A DNA stretch of 64,000 nt from Gnetum montanum (GCA_015680685.1 MNCI01005867.1:613782-677781), one strand, 5' to 3'; counted from the stretch's first letter, positions 12,196 through 24,502 are shown. The notes: generated by a model not told the origin, from the sequence alone. Numbers and translations: made by a program.

Positions 12196-13540
12196 TTGAA
12201 CTTGAATCCTGAAGAAAATATTGCAATTCAAAAAAGAAAAAAAAGAGTTATGATTCCTATGCAAGATTTTGCTCAATTTAAAGCTTTACTAGGTCCATCT
12301 CATGTTAACATAGAGCAAGAACATGAAAGAGTAGAATCTGAAAAAGGACAATTAATGAGAGATATGTCTAACAAAATAGTGAAGCTTGAAAAAGCCTTGG
12401 CAAGAGTTAATATCAAGGAAGAAAGGAAAAATAGAAAGCATAAACATCAAGACACTAAGTTAGTAGAAGATGAGGATGAAAGTGACCTAATTGTGTCCAA
12501 ATTTCTTGATATTGAATCTGATAATGAGTTATCTAGTGTTCATTATGCAAGTAAATCTTCTAGCAATGGATCTAACGATACTTCTTCTCTATCAAGTTTT
12601 GAAGAAGATATGTCTTCAGATGAAGAATGCAATAACAATGAGGAAAATGAATATAGTCTTCGATCTAAGGAAAGACTAACTACTTCTAGACCCCCAAATG
12701 TTATTACTGATCCATCTACTAAGAGAAAAGCTTTTGAGCCAAATAGAAGAGATAAGAATAAAGGTAAAGATAATCAAGTAGAGAAAAGCACTCCAAATCA
12801 GTCTTTTAATAAATGGATAAAGAAACCAAGCTTTATTGGTGATGGAGAGTATGATTTGATTGAAGACCTTAAACATGTCAAGGCCAATATTAGCTTTTAT
12901 CAGTTGCTTCAAATAGGAGATCAGCAAAGACAGGCTTTAGAGTTCATTAAAGGTAAAAGGAGAGTTAGAGAATCAAAGTTAAGTTATGTGTCTAATAATG
13001 ATGAGAAATTAAAGACCTCGTATGATAAGGAAGCTTCTCCTTTCCTTTTGACAATGAAATTAAAGGATAAATACTTACACAATTGTTTGATTGATTCTGG
13101 AGCTACATCAACTATAATGCCATTGTCTATATGTAAGAAACTTGGTTTGATTCCTGAAAAATCAAATAAAAAGATTGTTCAAGTGGATAAAAGTAGAGTA
13201 AGGATTGTGGGTCAATTACCAAATGTCCTATTGGAAATTACTTCTGAACCCCACGTCAAAAGTAGAGTAACTATTCAAGTGGCAGATATACCATATTCGC
13301 ATAGTCTCTTATTGAGTAGAAGTTGGAGCAAGAATTTCTCAAGTTACATATCAACAGATTATTCTCACATGTGGCTACCTTGGAAAGGAGAACTAAATCA
13401 AATATACATCTATAGTGAACATTTGATGATTGATAACATTACTTCAAATGGAAAAAGTAAAATGGTTGAAAAAGAAGGTGTTGAAAACAAAATTTGTACA
13501 CTCCAAGAAAATTATAGTTCTAAAAAAGAACACTTAAAGA
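12196..13540 (+). pseudogene. Element 3 gag C-terminus and protease
   Basis: It continues gag in the same frame: a charged coiled-coil-like region and an acidic Ser-rich linker (about 12470-12650). An aspartic protease follows with the active-site motif CLIDSGATSTIMPLSICKKL at about 13084-13143; the catalytic Asp-Ser-Gly is intact. Retropepsins of this kind cut the gag-pol polyprotein. The frame stays open through the next domain to a stop at 13851. Confidence 0.85.
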
Positions 13541-13935
13541 ATGAGGATAAATGGAAGTTATACTTTGATGATTCATGTAATTTAAAAGGTGTAGGAGTCG
13601 GTGTAGTTATATTCAGAAATGATTCACCTGAAATTCTTAAGGTAATTCATCTATCTTTCCCTTGTACTAACAACAAAGCTGAGTATGAAGCTTTATGTAT
13701 TGGTATAAGAATAGCTCTAGAAAAAAAGATCAGAGTAATCACTATAAAAGGAGACTCAAGATTAGTTTGTGAACAAGTAAAGGGTAACTGTGTAGTAAAG
13801 AGCTCATTCTTAAGACCTTATAAGCAACTTCCTTGTAAAATGTTAGATTAGTTTCAACATTGCCAAATAGAGCATATAAATAGAGCAGAGAATCTTATAG
13901 CAGATGATCTGGCCAAGGCATCTTCAGCATTGGAT
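13541..13935 (+). pseudogene. Element 3 archaeal-type RNase H (aRH), upstream of RT
   Basis: The sequence WKLYFDDSCNLKGVGVGVVI, then NKAEYEALCIGIRIAL, GDSRLVCEQVKGN and, after a stop at 13849-13851, ENLIADDLAKAS is characteristic of the second RNase H of Tat elements. All four acidic residues of the active site (Asp in YFDD, Glu in AEYE, Asp in GDS, Asp in ADDLA) are present. In the canonical Tat order that I know, this domain lies between the RT-linked RNase H and integrase. Here it lies between protease and RT, in frame with the protease. Confidence 0.85.
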
Positions 13936-14081
13936 ATGCAAATAATAGAAAGTTACAAGGATGTCATGATTGAAGAAGAACATCAGCCATCAGTACCAGA
14001 TAATATAAGACATTTTCAAGTATTTGAAGATGATGATCAAGTACTAAGATTTATGAAAAAAAATAAGAATTTGAGGGTTAA

Positions 14082-15053
14082 GTGATACCTGAAACGTCAT
14101 CACACTCCAAAGCTAATTTCATTCCAAAAAGGATGATTGACTTGGAACATGAGTTTAAGAAAAATTTACTTACTGGAAAGGATATACAAAACCTAGATAG
14201 TCAAGCTTTCGAGGTAGTGAATTTTGGATTAGATAGGATGCCAAAGATGTTGAATGTTACAAAGGGAAAAGATTCGAGTTTCAAGAAAAATTTGTTAACA
14301 TGTCTAAGAAATAATTTGGACAATTTTGCTTGGTCTTATGATGATCTTAAAGCTTTTAGACCAGATGTGATGACACATAAAATTACTTTAATAGAAGGTT
14401 GTAAAATAGTCAAGCAAAAACAAAGAAAATTTAATGCATCATTTGAACCAGCTATGGAAGCTAAAATCAAGAAGTTGTTACAAGCACAAATCATATATTT
14501 AGTACGATATTCAACATGGCTTGCTAACCTTGTTCCAGTGAGAAAGAAAAATGGTGTTATAAGGCTTTGTGTACACTTTAGAAATCTGAATGATGCCTCA
14601 AAAAAAGATAAGTATCCACTTCCAAGAATTAATGAGATGCTGATTAAAGTCTTAGGTTGTCAAGTATATTCTTTCTTAGATGGTTTCTTAGGTTATAATC
14701 AAATCATGGTAGATAAGAATGATAGATACAAAACAACATTTATCACCAAATGGGGAACTTTCACTTACCAAAGAATGCCATTTGAATTGTCAAACGCTGG
14801 AGCTACTTTCCAAAGAGCAATGGATTTAGTATTTAAGGATTTACTAGGAAAATTCGTGGTGGTTTATTTGGATAATATTACAATATTCTCAAGAAAAAAA
14901 GAAAATCATATTAATCATCTTCAGCAAGTTTTTGACAGATGTTGTGAGTTTGGTATTTCATTAAATCCTAAGAAGTGTATCTTCGGGGTTAAATCTAAAA
15001 GCTTATTAGGCCATGTGATATGTCAAGAAGGGATTGCCATGGACAATTCCTGA
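14082..15053 (+). pseudogene. Element 3 reverse transcriptase
   Basis: Recognisable gypsy RT: RLCVHFRNLNDASKKDKYPL, FLDGFLGYNQIMVDKNDRYK, then TTFITKWGTFTYQRMPFELS NAGATFQRAMD in sequence. The catalytic YLDD is YLDN at 14865-14876, so one metal-binding Asp is lost. The frame differs from the upstream protease/aRH frame; the shift lies near the A8 run at about 14055-14062. A TGA ends the ORF at 15051-15053, and the connection region continues in broken frames. Confidence 0.9.
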
Positions 15054-15289
15054 ATCCAAGCAGTATAGAATATTGAGCATCCCACAAGTAAAAAATCTCT
15101 TAGATCTTTCTTTGGGAAGATAAACTTTGTGAAAAAGTTCATCCCCGGGTTTACTGAAATTACCAAGCCTTTGATGCATATGCTAAAAAAGGATGTCCAA
15201 GTAGAGAAAACACCAAAATCAGAGAGAGCTTTATCAGAAATTAAAATTGCTATACAAGAGGCTCCATATTTGGTGAAGCTAGGCTAAAA

Positions 15290-15805
15290 GAGGATTTTTG
15301 GTTATATTCTTTTGCTTCAAATGATTCTATCACTGCCATTTTAACACAAAAAGATGATGAAGGTCAAGATGAACCAATTGAATTTTTTGGGTATTAGTTG
15401 AAAGGTTCAGAATTAAATTATTCAGACTTAGAGAAACAAACGTTTGCAGTCATCAAAGCACTTCAACATTTTAAATATTATTTGGAAAGTTCATTAGTCC
15501 ACATTATGCTAATGGAACCTGCAGTCAAGCGATTCCTAGCCCAAAATGAGATTGGATTAAAAAAAGGAAAATGGCTTATAAAGTTGCAAAGTTTCATATT
15601 TTCATTGGAAATATGCAAAACAATTAGGGGAATGGGATTAGCCAAGTTAATGACTAGAGAAAATGAAGTATGTACACTTGACACCCATGAAGAGAATTGG
15701 TATGATGAAATTCTCAAATTTCTTAATACAAGGAAAATCTCAAATAATTTAACTGCAAAGTCAAAAGAGAGCTTTCTTCAAAAGAGCACGAAGATTCATT
15801 GTTAA
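15290..15805 (+). pseudogene. Element 3 RT-linked RNase H, degenerate
   Basis: The stretch PIEFFGYxLKGSELNYSDLE KQTFAVIKALQHFKYYLE (read in two parts) matches the gypsy RNase H. The TDH motif that carries a catalytic Asp in related elements is replaced by MEP (about 15510), and the first Asp is also not in its usual context. Loss of this activity fits a Tat element in which the extra RNase H does the work (inference). Confidence 0.75.
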
Positions 15806-15814
15806 AGATGGTAT

Positions 15815-16966
15815 ATTATATAGAAAATATTTTCGAGGGGTTTTATTGGAATGTGTTCATAATGATCAAATTAGTTTCATTTTGAACAATTTCATGATCA
15901 TTTGAATTTATTTTATGAATCCTCTAAGTTGACTATGCAACATATACTTCGATATGGATATTACTAGCCTTCCATGTATTAGAACATTAGTTCAAAGATT
16001 CAAAAATGCTATAAATGTCAAATTCATGGGCCCAAGATTAAAAGGGATAGAGCCCCTTTAAAGCCAGTAGTTGCAGATAGACCATTTCAGCAATGGGATT
16101 TGGATTTTATTGGTAGAATTACTCCTTCAAGAGCTAGACACAAGTTTATTCTCACGGCAACTGATTATTTCAATAAATGGTCTGAAGCAATGGCTCTAAG
16201 AGGAAGTTCAACATCAGATGTGATTAAGTTTTTAGAAGATCAAATTCTAAGTAGATTTAGTCTACCCGAAGTGTTAGTGTTAGACAACGGACCCGCCTTC
16301 AAATCTAAAGAGTTTATCAAATGGGCATCAGAAAAATCTATTTTCTTATTTTCCTCATCAAACTATTATCCTTAAGGAAATGGCCCAGTAGAATCCACCA
16401 ATAAAAAGCTTATCGCTTATATCAAGAAATTGATGGATGGGAATCTAGGAAATTGGATAAATTACCTACAATCCACGTTATGGTCAAATCGAATTAGATT
16501 CAAGAGAGCTATTGGGACATCACCGTATAACTTAGTTTATGGTTTGCCAGCAAGAATTACAAATAAGATTGTAAGCTTAGCTTCTGAATTTGTACAAAGA
16601 TATAGTGAAAAAATTGATAAAGATAGAAGTTTCATGACTTTGCTTATTAAAAGAGAAGCTGAAGTAGATAAAGCAAAGGATAATTTATTATAGAATACCT
16701 CTCAAGTTATAAGATGGTTTGATAGGAAAGCTCTGAAAAGAACTTTCAAGATAGGGGACCTTGTCCTATTATGGAATATGAAAAAACCGAATAAATTTAC
16801 ACTGACGTGGATTGGTCCATTTCAAATTACAAAGCAATTGTCAGAGGATATTTACAAATTATCAACTTTGGATGACATGGAATTGCAATTTCTATATAAT
16901 GTTTTGCATATAAAAAATTATTTTGGACAATTGCATACAGCTTTAAGATATCCTTACACAAAGTAA
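15815..16966 (+). pseudogene. Element 3 integrase
   Basis: After a decayed zinc-binding region, the catalytic core reads PFQQWDLDFIGRI, then EVLVLDNGPAFKSKEF and, after a stop at about 16372, GNGPVESTNKKLIAYIKKLM. The D-D-E residues are all present. A second stop at about 16691 precedes a C-terminal part: RTFKIGDLVLLWNMKKPNKF, then WIGPFQITKQL, the usual small beta-barrel. Frame 2 is kept throughout. The role would be integration of cDNA. Confidence 0.87.
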
Positions 16967-17805
16967 TATATATATATACTATTAGATATAATATTACTAG
17001 GAGTATAGTATTAATTATTATGTTAATTATGCTATTGGTATATAGTTAGATAAGTAGATAGTATATTATAATAATAAATTTATTTAGGATAAATTTATTT
17101 AAATTATAAAATAGTTTAATAATTTAATTCCTACAAGTGAGACAAGTGGAAGCTTACAAGTGTGACAAGTGAAAGAGATGACTCATCAACCACTTAGTGG
17201 GAAGTTGTTTCAATTAAGTGAAGATTTTGAAAAGTGGGTAGAATGTGCAAAAAGAGAGAAAATTGGTTGAAGACTCTTGGAGGGAATTGTTGACATCCAT
17301 TATCTAGCCAAAATAGAGTCTGGTACGTGATAGTTTACGCAGCAATTTTTTGGGTAGCATAGTAGGATTGTCTTGAAGAAATTGCTTATTTGAGCCTTGG
17401 AAGTTTGAACAATTCATAGTTATTGAATTTGGAATAACTTTATTGTGAAGTGTTTACTCGTATCATTTTACCTTGTTTAAACATTTGAGATCTTTACACA
17501 AATCTTCTTTCTTTTTCTCTTCTTTCTATTTCCATTGAATCTTGCTCTATTTCTAGTTTTCTTGTGGAACTATTTCTTTCTCTGGGGAAAATTAGAAGTA
17601 GATTCGTAGAGTTGTGCTCAAATTTTTTTGCAAAACGTTTTTTGTTACAAGTAGGTATTATAAGGACCGCAAAGACTAGGCAATTGAATAGAATAAGAAC
17701 GCTCAACAACTCACAGTACTTTGCAAAGTTAGCTGAACCTCTTTAAGATAAGTCATTTATAGTTTTATACACAACCCAATCGTATCATTTTTCACAACAG
17801 CACAC
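16967..17805 (+). other. Element 3 AT-rich 3' region, unrelated to its 5' LTR
   Basis: No ORF is supported. It starts with a TA-repeat stretch (16965-16980), then a sequence that looks LTR-like (polyadenylation-type and pyrimidine-rich stretches at 17500-17560). It does not match 10942-11135, where the 5' part of the 3' LTR should match. It may be the end of a second LTR type or an old recombination. Confidence 0.45.
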
Positions 17806-17947
17806 CGCAATAGCACACACACATACTCACATTAACTACTGAGTCTATTTGGAGGTATCTGGGCCTTAGTGTTGCCAGAGACCAGAAAGCACCTAAATCC
17901 TATTTGAGGACACTCGTTGGTAGTCGCGTCCCAAATGGTCGCCAATA
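17806..17947 (+). repeat. Partial 3' LTR of element 3
   Basis: It is about 90% alike to 11136-11287 by eye. It ends CCAATA where the left copy ends CCAACA, consistent with C-to-T decay. It is followed by the second GTGGG. Confidence 0.75.
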
Positions 17948-20152
17948 GTGGGCAAATGCATATGTGTCCAATATGGCCTGCCAATCAATGTGTTGAGCAC
18001 TGAAAGTGTTGATTTGGGCCTTGGCCATATAGATCTCTTTTTCTATGACTTACTTGTACATCCCCACCTGGTCTCTGAAATGCTCCTTTAACTTTTCATG
18101 CTGCTTGGCCTCATTTTGCCATGCGCTTATTTCAATGGTCATCTTCTGATAGATTGCGCTTACCTCCTCCATTGAGAGGATTCGATTCTCTTTGGCCAAG
18201 CGGTTCATGTCTTGGTTAACCCTAACCAACTACTCTTGTAATTGCTAAAATTTTTTCTCGAGAACATTCTTTTGTTTCTCCACAATGGTCAACCGAAGAT
18301 TGTCAATAGTGAGTTTTTTATTCTCTTCTTGTAAGGCTCTGAGTGCCTTGGCATGCGTGTAGGTTTGCACTTGTGCCTTGGAGTATCCCAATCAACCTTC
18401 TCCTTCTCCTCCACCACTCTTTTATTGTTTTCCAATATTTTATTGAGTTGCTCCATCTATGGGAATGAATTGAGATGGGTCCCACTATGTAGCTTGCAGG
18501 GTAACGAGCCTTTCTTGGAGTCTTGCCAACTTCGTCTCCACATGCTTGGCCCTGATCTCTGCCATGACCAACCTTCCTTTGGTGGAGATGAGGTCTGATT
18601 GTGTTGTTGTTACATCTTGTGGGATTTCGAACAAGGACATCATTACTTGTCCTATCTATAGTAACTGATCAAGAATATTCTCATGCTCCGCATGAGTCAT
18701 TGAGGGATCAGCCAGAGTTTGAGCATCGCGTGCTCCTATGAAATTCATTGGTGGAATAACAGGGACGTAGAAGGATTCCTTGATGTGGTCTATGACCACT
18801 TTTGTGGCTCCCACTACATCTTGGTGTTGCATGACCACCACTATGGCCCCTTCACCTGTTTCCAATTGCACCTGGAAAGACACAACATTCCTTGAAATCT
18901 GTTGTAACCAATGGGTCTCCCCTCCTCCTGTTTGGATGGACACCTCACCTTGTGTGCGATCAATAGAAACTATGGACTATACGGTGTCTTCGATGACTCA
19001 GAAGAGATTAGCATCATCATGACTTCCCCAAATGACCATCTCAGTGATGGCCCTGAGATGGCTCATCGACGATCAATGATCCTACGATGGTGGTGACCGT
19101 TGGTCTTGCTAGCTCATGTTGGGCTCTACTGGTTGTTGACTGGGCCCTGTGCTTGGGAGTTGGCTAGGCCCTACAGTTTTAGTTGTAGTGGGCCCCACCA
19201 TCTATTCTTGCTCTGACTCTAGTGTCTCACTAGCACTCTTCCTTTGGGCTGGTGGCTTTAGTAGTTTAGTGAACAAAGCATTTTGTGCTCTTCAGGGAAC
19301 GTCATTGGTGTACCCCAAAATACCAACACGTTTGCACAACTTTCTGATGAGACAAGGGAAGGGCAACATGAACTTCCCTGTCTTGCATTCTTCAAACCGC
19401 CTCAAGATCTCCATGAGATATAGATGAGAAAGGTTAGGATTAACCTTTCTCATCAATATCGCACTTCCTCTTGTCGCATATGTTGAAATTTTGTTTAATA
19501 CTCTTGTGAGGAAGATGTGATAAGTACTAATCTTGAATTATATCCTTTCTTCCACCATCAACTCTCCATATGTCTTGTCCTCTTTGTCGTACGTCCTACC
19601 CAACTAGACTCTTCGTGCATCAGCATTGGAATGAGTGGACAGGTGAGCAACTTTTGGCCCTGTATTCGGAAGGTTCAACACTTCTGAGATGGCCTTGGCA
19701 TAAAAATCTACAGACACAGCACAAATGTAAACTGTGGTACCTTCTTCTTTATTATGCCAAAATTGATATGTTTCTCCTAAGTACCAAGCACCACTTTTAG
19801 AGAGGACGGGCCATAATGGGGACCCTTTGAGTTGGTCCCTAACAACCTCAAGAGCAAATTTTGTGAAAGGTCTGAAGTTTAATTTCATGATCATAGCTCC
19901 CAACGTGGACCTTTCTTGGATAGCATGAACACACTTTGGGGACAATGTGAGGTGTTGTCCCTATTCAAGCGCTTCAATAGCTCCTCCTTTTGCCTATTCT
20001 GACTGCACAGTAGCAGAAATCTCTTGATGGATGCTAAATGATCACACCTCCTGCTCTGCATGTTGTTTAGATGATGCTTGTCCTCTACCTCTCCTGGGTC
20101 ACTTGGACACACCTTGAGAGGGTCCTTCTTATTGTCCATGTTTAGGGACCAT
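17948..20152 (-). pseudogene. Element 2 accessory ORF, N-terminal and middle part
   Basis: It starts at 20152 (Met, then the Gly-Pro-Ser-Gln and Arg/Gly-rich pattern shared with elements 1 and 4). A well-kept stretch follows: KLNFRPFTKFALEVVRDQLK, WYLGETYQFWHNKEEGTTVY, YAKAISEVLNLPNTGPKVAH. Then FPCLIRKLCKRVGILGYTND appears near 19360-19310. The middle block (18943-18656) has SRNVVSFQVQLETGEGAIVV and matches blocks in elements 1, 4 and 5. The remainder is charged and coiled-coil-like and runs to the element 3 insertion point. Stops and a few shifts are present. Confidence 0.8.
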
Positions 20153-20617
20153 CTACAATCACACGAGGCTAACCATTAATAAGGTTGTTTACAAAATTTA
20201 AGTTATAACTTACTTCTACCTTAATAAATTCGTTTCTTATTTCATGTGATCCAGAGTTTAAAAATCTTGTGGAAATGTCCTCTAAAAGTTTTAATATTGG
20301 GCCCCTAATTTGATTAGGTCGCTTTAAAATTTAATTTCCTGGTGTAGGTGAGGAGATAAGATTGTTTTTACCACATGTTTATCATCATTTTTTGTTTTCT
20401 TTATAATCAATTACCCTTTATAGCATCCTTTGGGTGATGATGAATTCCAAAAAATTTATGCACAATTTGGAGTGTACCCCTCCCCCACAACTAAGTTGAA
20501 CACTCCAAGTTCAAGTAGGTTCTTTCAAAATAAGAATCGAAGCGCTAGCAAGTTAGTTATAACTATTGGAACAAAAGGTGCGCAAGTTGGGAGTCGTAGC
20601 AGAAAATTTGAAAATTA

Positions 20618-20644
20618 CCCCCCCCCCCCCCCCCCCCCCCCCCN
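20618..20644. other. C26 homopolymer ending in an ambiguous base
   Basis: Twenty-six C residues are followed by the only N in the window (20644). The true length is uncertain; this may be a polymerase or assembly artefact over a G/C tract in the element 2 spacer. Confidence 0.9.
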
Positions 20645-20676
20645 TGAAAATGATGTTGATGTGCATGCGAGGGGTC

Positions 20677-20742
20677 CATATATATAGTTTTGTTTGATGC
20701 GATATCATGTATGCGATAGCGCAGCCCCGATATTGCATCGGA
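20677..20742 (-). promoter_or_regulatory. Promoter-like module before element 2 accessory ORF
   Basis: On the minus strand, GATATC-type palindromes (GCAATATCGG, GCGCTATCGC, ATGATATCGC) are followed about 15 bp later by CTATATATATGG. The accessory ORF starts about 525 bp downstream. The LTR of this element has the same motif type before its TATA box. A promoter role is inferred. Confidence 0.5.
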
Positions 20743-22139
20743 TACTTAGAAAAATTGATAAATTTCTAAAATTATAAACTCAAAAATGAAGGACTTGAAG
20801 TCAGTGTGAAAGGTTCAGGGTAATATTAAATAGTCCTGAAGGCACAAAAGGTATAATGGTCTAGAATTTGGCAATGGAATACATGAATTGGATGAGGAGA
20901 AAGGACATGTTTCAGTACATAGGAACATTTGAACTAGAAGGATGATGAGGGAAAGAGTATTATAATCCTTGGAGTGTATAAAATGATGTGATGGTAATGT
21001 GTTATGAGTGTAGATTACAAGGGTTACGCAAGTGGGTCCTCTCCAAAGTAGGTTCCAACCTATAATGCCCTTGCATAACCACACCCTAAAATGTCCATAG
21101 GTATTAGAAGGATTAAATGTAATCCACACCAGTTCCACAAAACACACACATGTAGATACCACCGTGATGAGGTGTGAATTCAATGCTACATAAGATGCAA
21201 GCCACAAATTCATGAACAACGAGATGAGATGAATTGTAGAAGGGATTGCAGATTGGGACATGAGGTAATTGACCTAGGGAACAATGAATCTTGAGTGTAG
21301 AATATGATTAATGTGTCATTAGCCCATTGCTCCAAAATGAAGACCAAGTCCATTCCTTCGATCAGCGACATCGTATTGCTTCATTTGATGATGGACATTC
21401 ATAAGAGGATCATGATAGCAAGGTGTACGATCTCTTGGCGTTTCATTCAAGGGAGTGATTCAAATTTGTGTGTGGCACTTTTTCTTGATTTCTTCTTCTT
21501 TTCTCTTCTTTTCTTTTTTTGATTCTTTCTTCTTTTCTTTTCTCTCTTGTTTTTGAATGCATAATCTAGAGAAGCCACCTACCTTCAGGCATGGATGCAT
21601 GTCTTTCCAATGGGACCCCCTAGAATAGCATTGAGTTTTCTTGATTGAGTGCCTTTATTACTCTTACTCTCATTTTTCGTTAGATCTACAAGGATCTTAG
21701 TACACCCAGGCTGCATGATAACTCCTATAGATGCCACCAAAGAGAATCCACAAGTCCCCTTGATGTTACTCCCTGATCATTCCCTCTTGGTCCATCCTTC
21801 TTCGCTCTGGGTATAATGAGCACAAAATTACTTTAAGTTTTAATGATGTCAAGAATATCATCGAACCTAGAGTAGAACCTCTTGTTAATAGAACAGGTGG
21901 GTGGATGTGATGGGCTCACTATCCAAGTAATTAGTCACTTGAGACTTGATAGCATAGAACAACACCTCAACCAACGAGTCACATGAGTGTTTTATTAATA
22001 GATGAGATTACCCATAAAAAGATAAAATAATAAATAAAAAATGAACCAGCCAATAGAAAGATAAAACAAAAAATTGAAAGATGAAAAACTGGAAAACAAA
22101 AAATTGTAAAATTAAAGAAAAGGAAAAACATTTATTAAT

Positions 22140-24388
22140 TGTATTTATTAGAATGAGGGATATCCCCCATAACTAAACTTTTGATCATAGCGAAAATTAA
22201 TAAATGGAAGGGTTGGATCCATGTATTTCGGAAATATTGGGACCTGGTCATATCCAAACCACTAGGTGTCTTTTGATGTCGTGGTTGGAATATACCCAAA
22301 TTGGGGTGCACACACTCTATTAAAGTTGACATGGTGGGGCAAGTTAGAAGATGAGTTTAATTGATACGGAGTTGACCCACTATGGCACCCTTGACCATAA
22401 GATGGTATGTAAGGATCGATATGTCTCCCTATGTGGCTATATTCATTAGGTCGCATAGTTGTTGAGTTGGAGGATACAGTGGTTTTGGAGTTGAGATGTC
22501 CCTTTCTATGATCACGTCTAAAGAAGGAACACCTATGATGTTGTGGAGGATTCCCACTGTGATTGATAGTAGAAGCACAAGTAACGTTCGTGGGTTGGTG
22601 CTGTGGTGCAAACCCTTCGAGTACAATTGGTGGCGATGTAGAAGGAGGTGAAAGATAAGAATGTTGAAATTGAGGAGAAGTGTAAGGCACCCAAGGTGGT
22701 GGTCCTATTGGCGAGGATATGGGTTGATGATATTGAGGAGAATAATATGAATGTGGTGAGCTAGAAGATGTTGACCCAATTGGGGAAACAGGATGCTGAA
22801 CCTAATAAGCGCTTGGGTTCGGATGATATGAAGGGTGTAACCAGTTTGGAGGTGGCTCCCCCCACAATTGGGATTGTTGCCACTGTGATCAAACACAGTA
22901 TTTCTGTACGAACTTTAGATGTAACATTCTTTCCCAATGCTCCTAAAAATGTGACAAGATTGGACATTGACCCTTGGGATGATCATATAGGCAAATGTTA
23001 CATTGATATGTATGATTGGTAGTTAAGTTCTTATTCTCTTCAACCCTTCTTTCCGATTGTCTAAAGGTGTTTTATCCTGTTTCTTGGGTTTTCATAGTTC
23101 TACCTCTAATAGCGTTGGTATATTCTCCACATTTTTCATGCATCCATTCTATCATCTTATTGATCTTTGCCTCAATTTCATCTAATGATTGTAGTACTGG
23201 AAAAGATGATTCCTCCTCCTTGGGGTGAGTTGATTTCTCCTCTTCATTATCATGGGTCCTTGTTGATTTAAGGTTTTGGACCTATTGAGATTTTTCAACA
23301 TTCTCCCACTTAGCCATTTCTCCTTCTTCTTTTGCTACCTGCTTAATAAGCTCTTAGACTTGATGGGTCCAAAGTTCATATAGTTGACCTCAGGCATACA
23401 TCCCTAGGGTCTCCCTTGTTTCATTACAGAGCCCATCTATGATATGGTACATTAGCCTTCCCTCGAAGAAGCCATGGCCTGGGTAGTTATTTAATAGTGC
23501 ATAATATCTTTCTAAGACCATGTTCAAGGGTTCATGTTGCGTGTGTTTCCACTCTTAGATTTTTCTCCTCAAGGTTGACACTCTCGCATAGGTTTGATAT
23601 CTTTCATTAAATAGTTCTACCATTGTCAGCCAACGTCGAATTGATTTTGGTTTTAACAACCTATACCACACTTTTGCTTGGCCAATGAGTGTCATAGGAA
23701 AGAGCTTAAGCTTTTGCCACCCATTATCAATATTTTTCCATACACAGGCATTGTAGAAGGCTTGTAGATGATGTTGCAGATCTAAATCATAACCTCCAAA
23801 AAACTTAGGAAAGTTGTTTAAGTCAAGCCTGGGTAGACGGCTTTCCTTGTAATGCCTACAGGATATTCAAACAACCTCTTGTATAGGCATTACACTCTTA
23901 GTGGCCAGCAGGGGTTCATTGTCACTAAGTGGGTTGTGATTTTGTGCGTTGGGACAATGTTGTCCTTGTTCATGTTGGCGTTCCCGATTTTCTTTATGAG
24001 CTCGATTTTTAGTTCTATGCTGATTCCTTGAAAGATAGTCATCCGTGTCACAATCTAACATTGAAGGAGTAGAGGAAGAGAGGGAACTGTAAAACTTGTT
24101 ATAACTTTTGTAAGTCTTCCAATCATTCCCAAATAAGTTCTTGTTAGTTATTGAGAAGGTCCTAGGCCTTTCAGGCCTCCTCATTCTATGGGATGTCTCA
24201 TCCTTACTAGAGGTGTCAGAGTTGGATGACAAAAGTCTTTGAGTATCGTTGGGGTGTTCATGAACGTAGGGAACTCCTGCATAAGGTTGAGTACTCCAAA
24301 CTTTATATTCATCATCATATAATTTGTTGGTTCTCCAATGAATGTCTTTACTCATTGTTGCGTTGTCAAAGTCTTGTAAGAGAGACAT
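22140..24388 (-). pseudogene. Element 2 gag
   Basis: The best-preserved gag of this family. An N-terminal charged region starts at Met 24388 and is open to 23867. The gag core follows, with GGYDLDLQHHLQAFYNACVW and a tRNA-independent packing-type helical region (LRRKIxEWK, about 23600). Next is a CCHC knuckle, CNICLYDHPKGQCP (C-x2-C-x3-H-x4-C, about 22980-22940). The tail is rich in Pro, Ser, His and Tyr (22740-22140). Gag forms the particle and binds RNA. Scattered stops occur. No protease follows it. Confidence 0.82.
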
Positions 24389-24502
24389 TGTTGTGAACCG
24401 TGTGTGACTTAATTAAAATTAATCTTTTTCTAAGAGATATATCATGAATACTTTGTTACAGTAATCTTTTATGATATAACTAATATAAATAGCTAGCATC
24501 GT

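Larger units (their letters stand above)
10942..17947 (+). mobile_element. Element 3: Tat-like Ty3/gypsy retrotransposon with extra RNase H before RT
   Basis: It lies on the plus strand inside the accessory ORF of element 2 with a GTGGG target duplication. Its order is left LTR, gag (from 11413), protease, archaeal-type RNase H, reverse transcriptase, degenerate RNase H, integrase (to 16966), and an AT-rich 3' region ending in a partial LTR copy. The coding regions are far more open than those of the surrounding elements, so it is the youngest insertion, but stops at 12069, 12195, 13851 and 15053 and a frameshift near 14055-14085 make it inactive. The second RNase H points to the Tat lineage (family knowledge). 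Confidence 0.85.
20153..22139 (-). other. Element 2 spacer between gag and accessory ORF
   Basis: It is noncoding and carries the same conserved blocks as the spacers of elements 1 and 4 ('aagtgggtcctctccaaagt' near 21030; 'ccttcaggcatggatgcatg' near 21582). It includes a TC-rich run (21485-21545), a minus-strand AGTTGTGGGGG tract (about 20483-20493) and the promoter-like module below. In this element the spacer follows gag directly, because pol is missing. Confidence 0.6.

Noticed and set aside
20430-20687. Plus-strand frame with a Pro run
   Set aside because: The Pro run is the C26 homopolymer and includes an ambiguous base; the region is a noncoding spacer.
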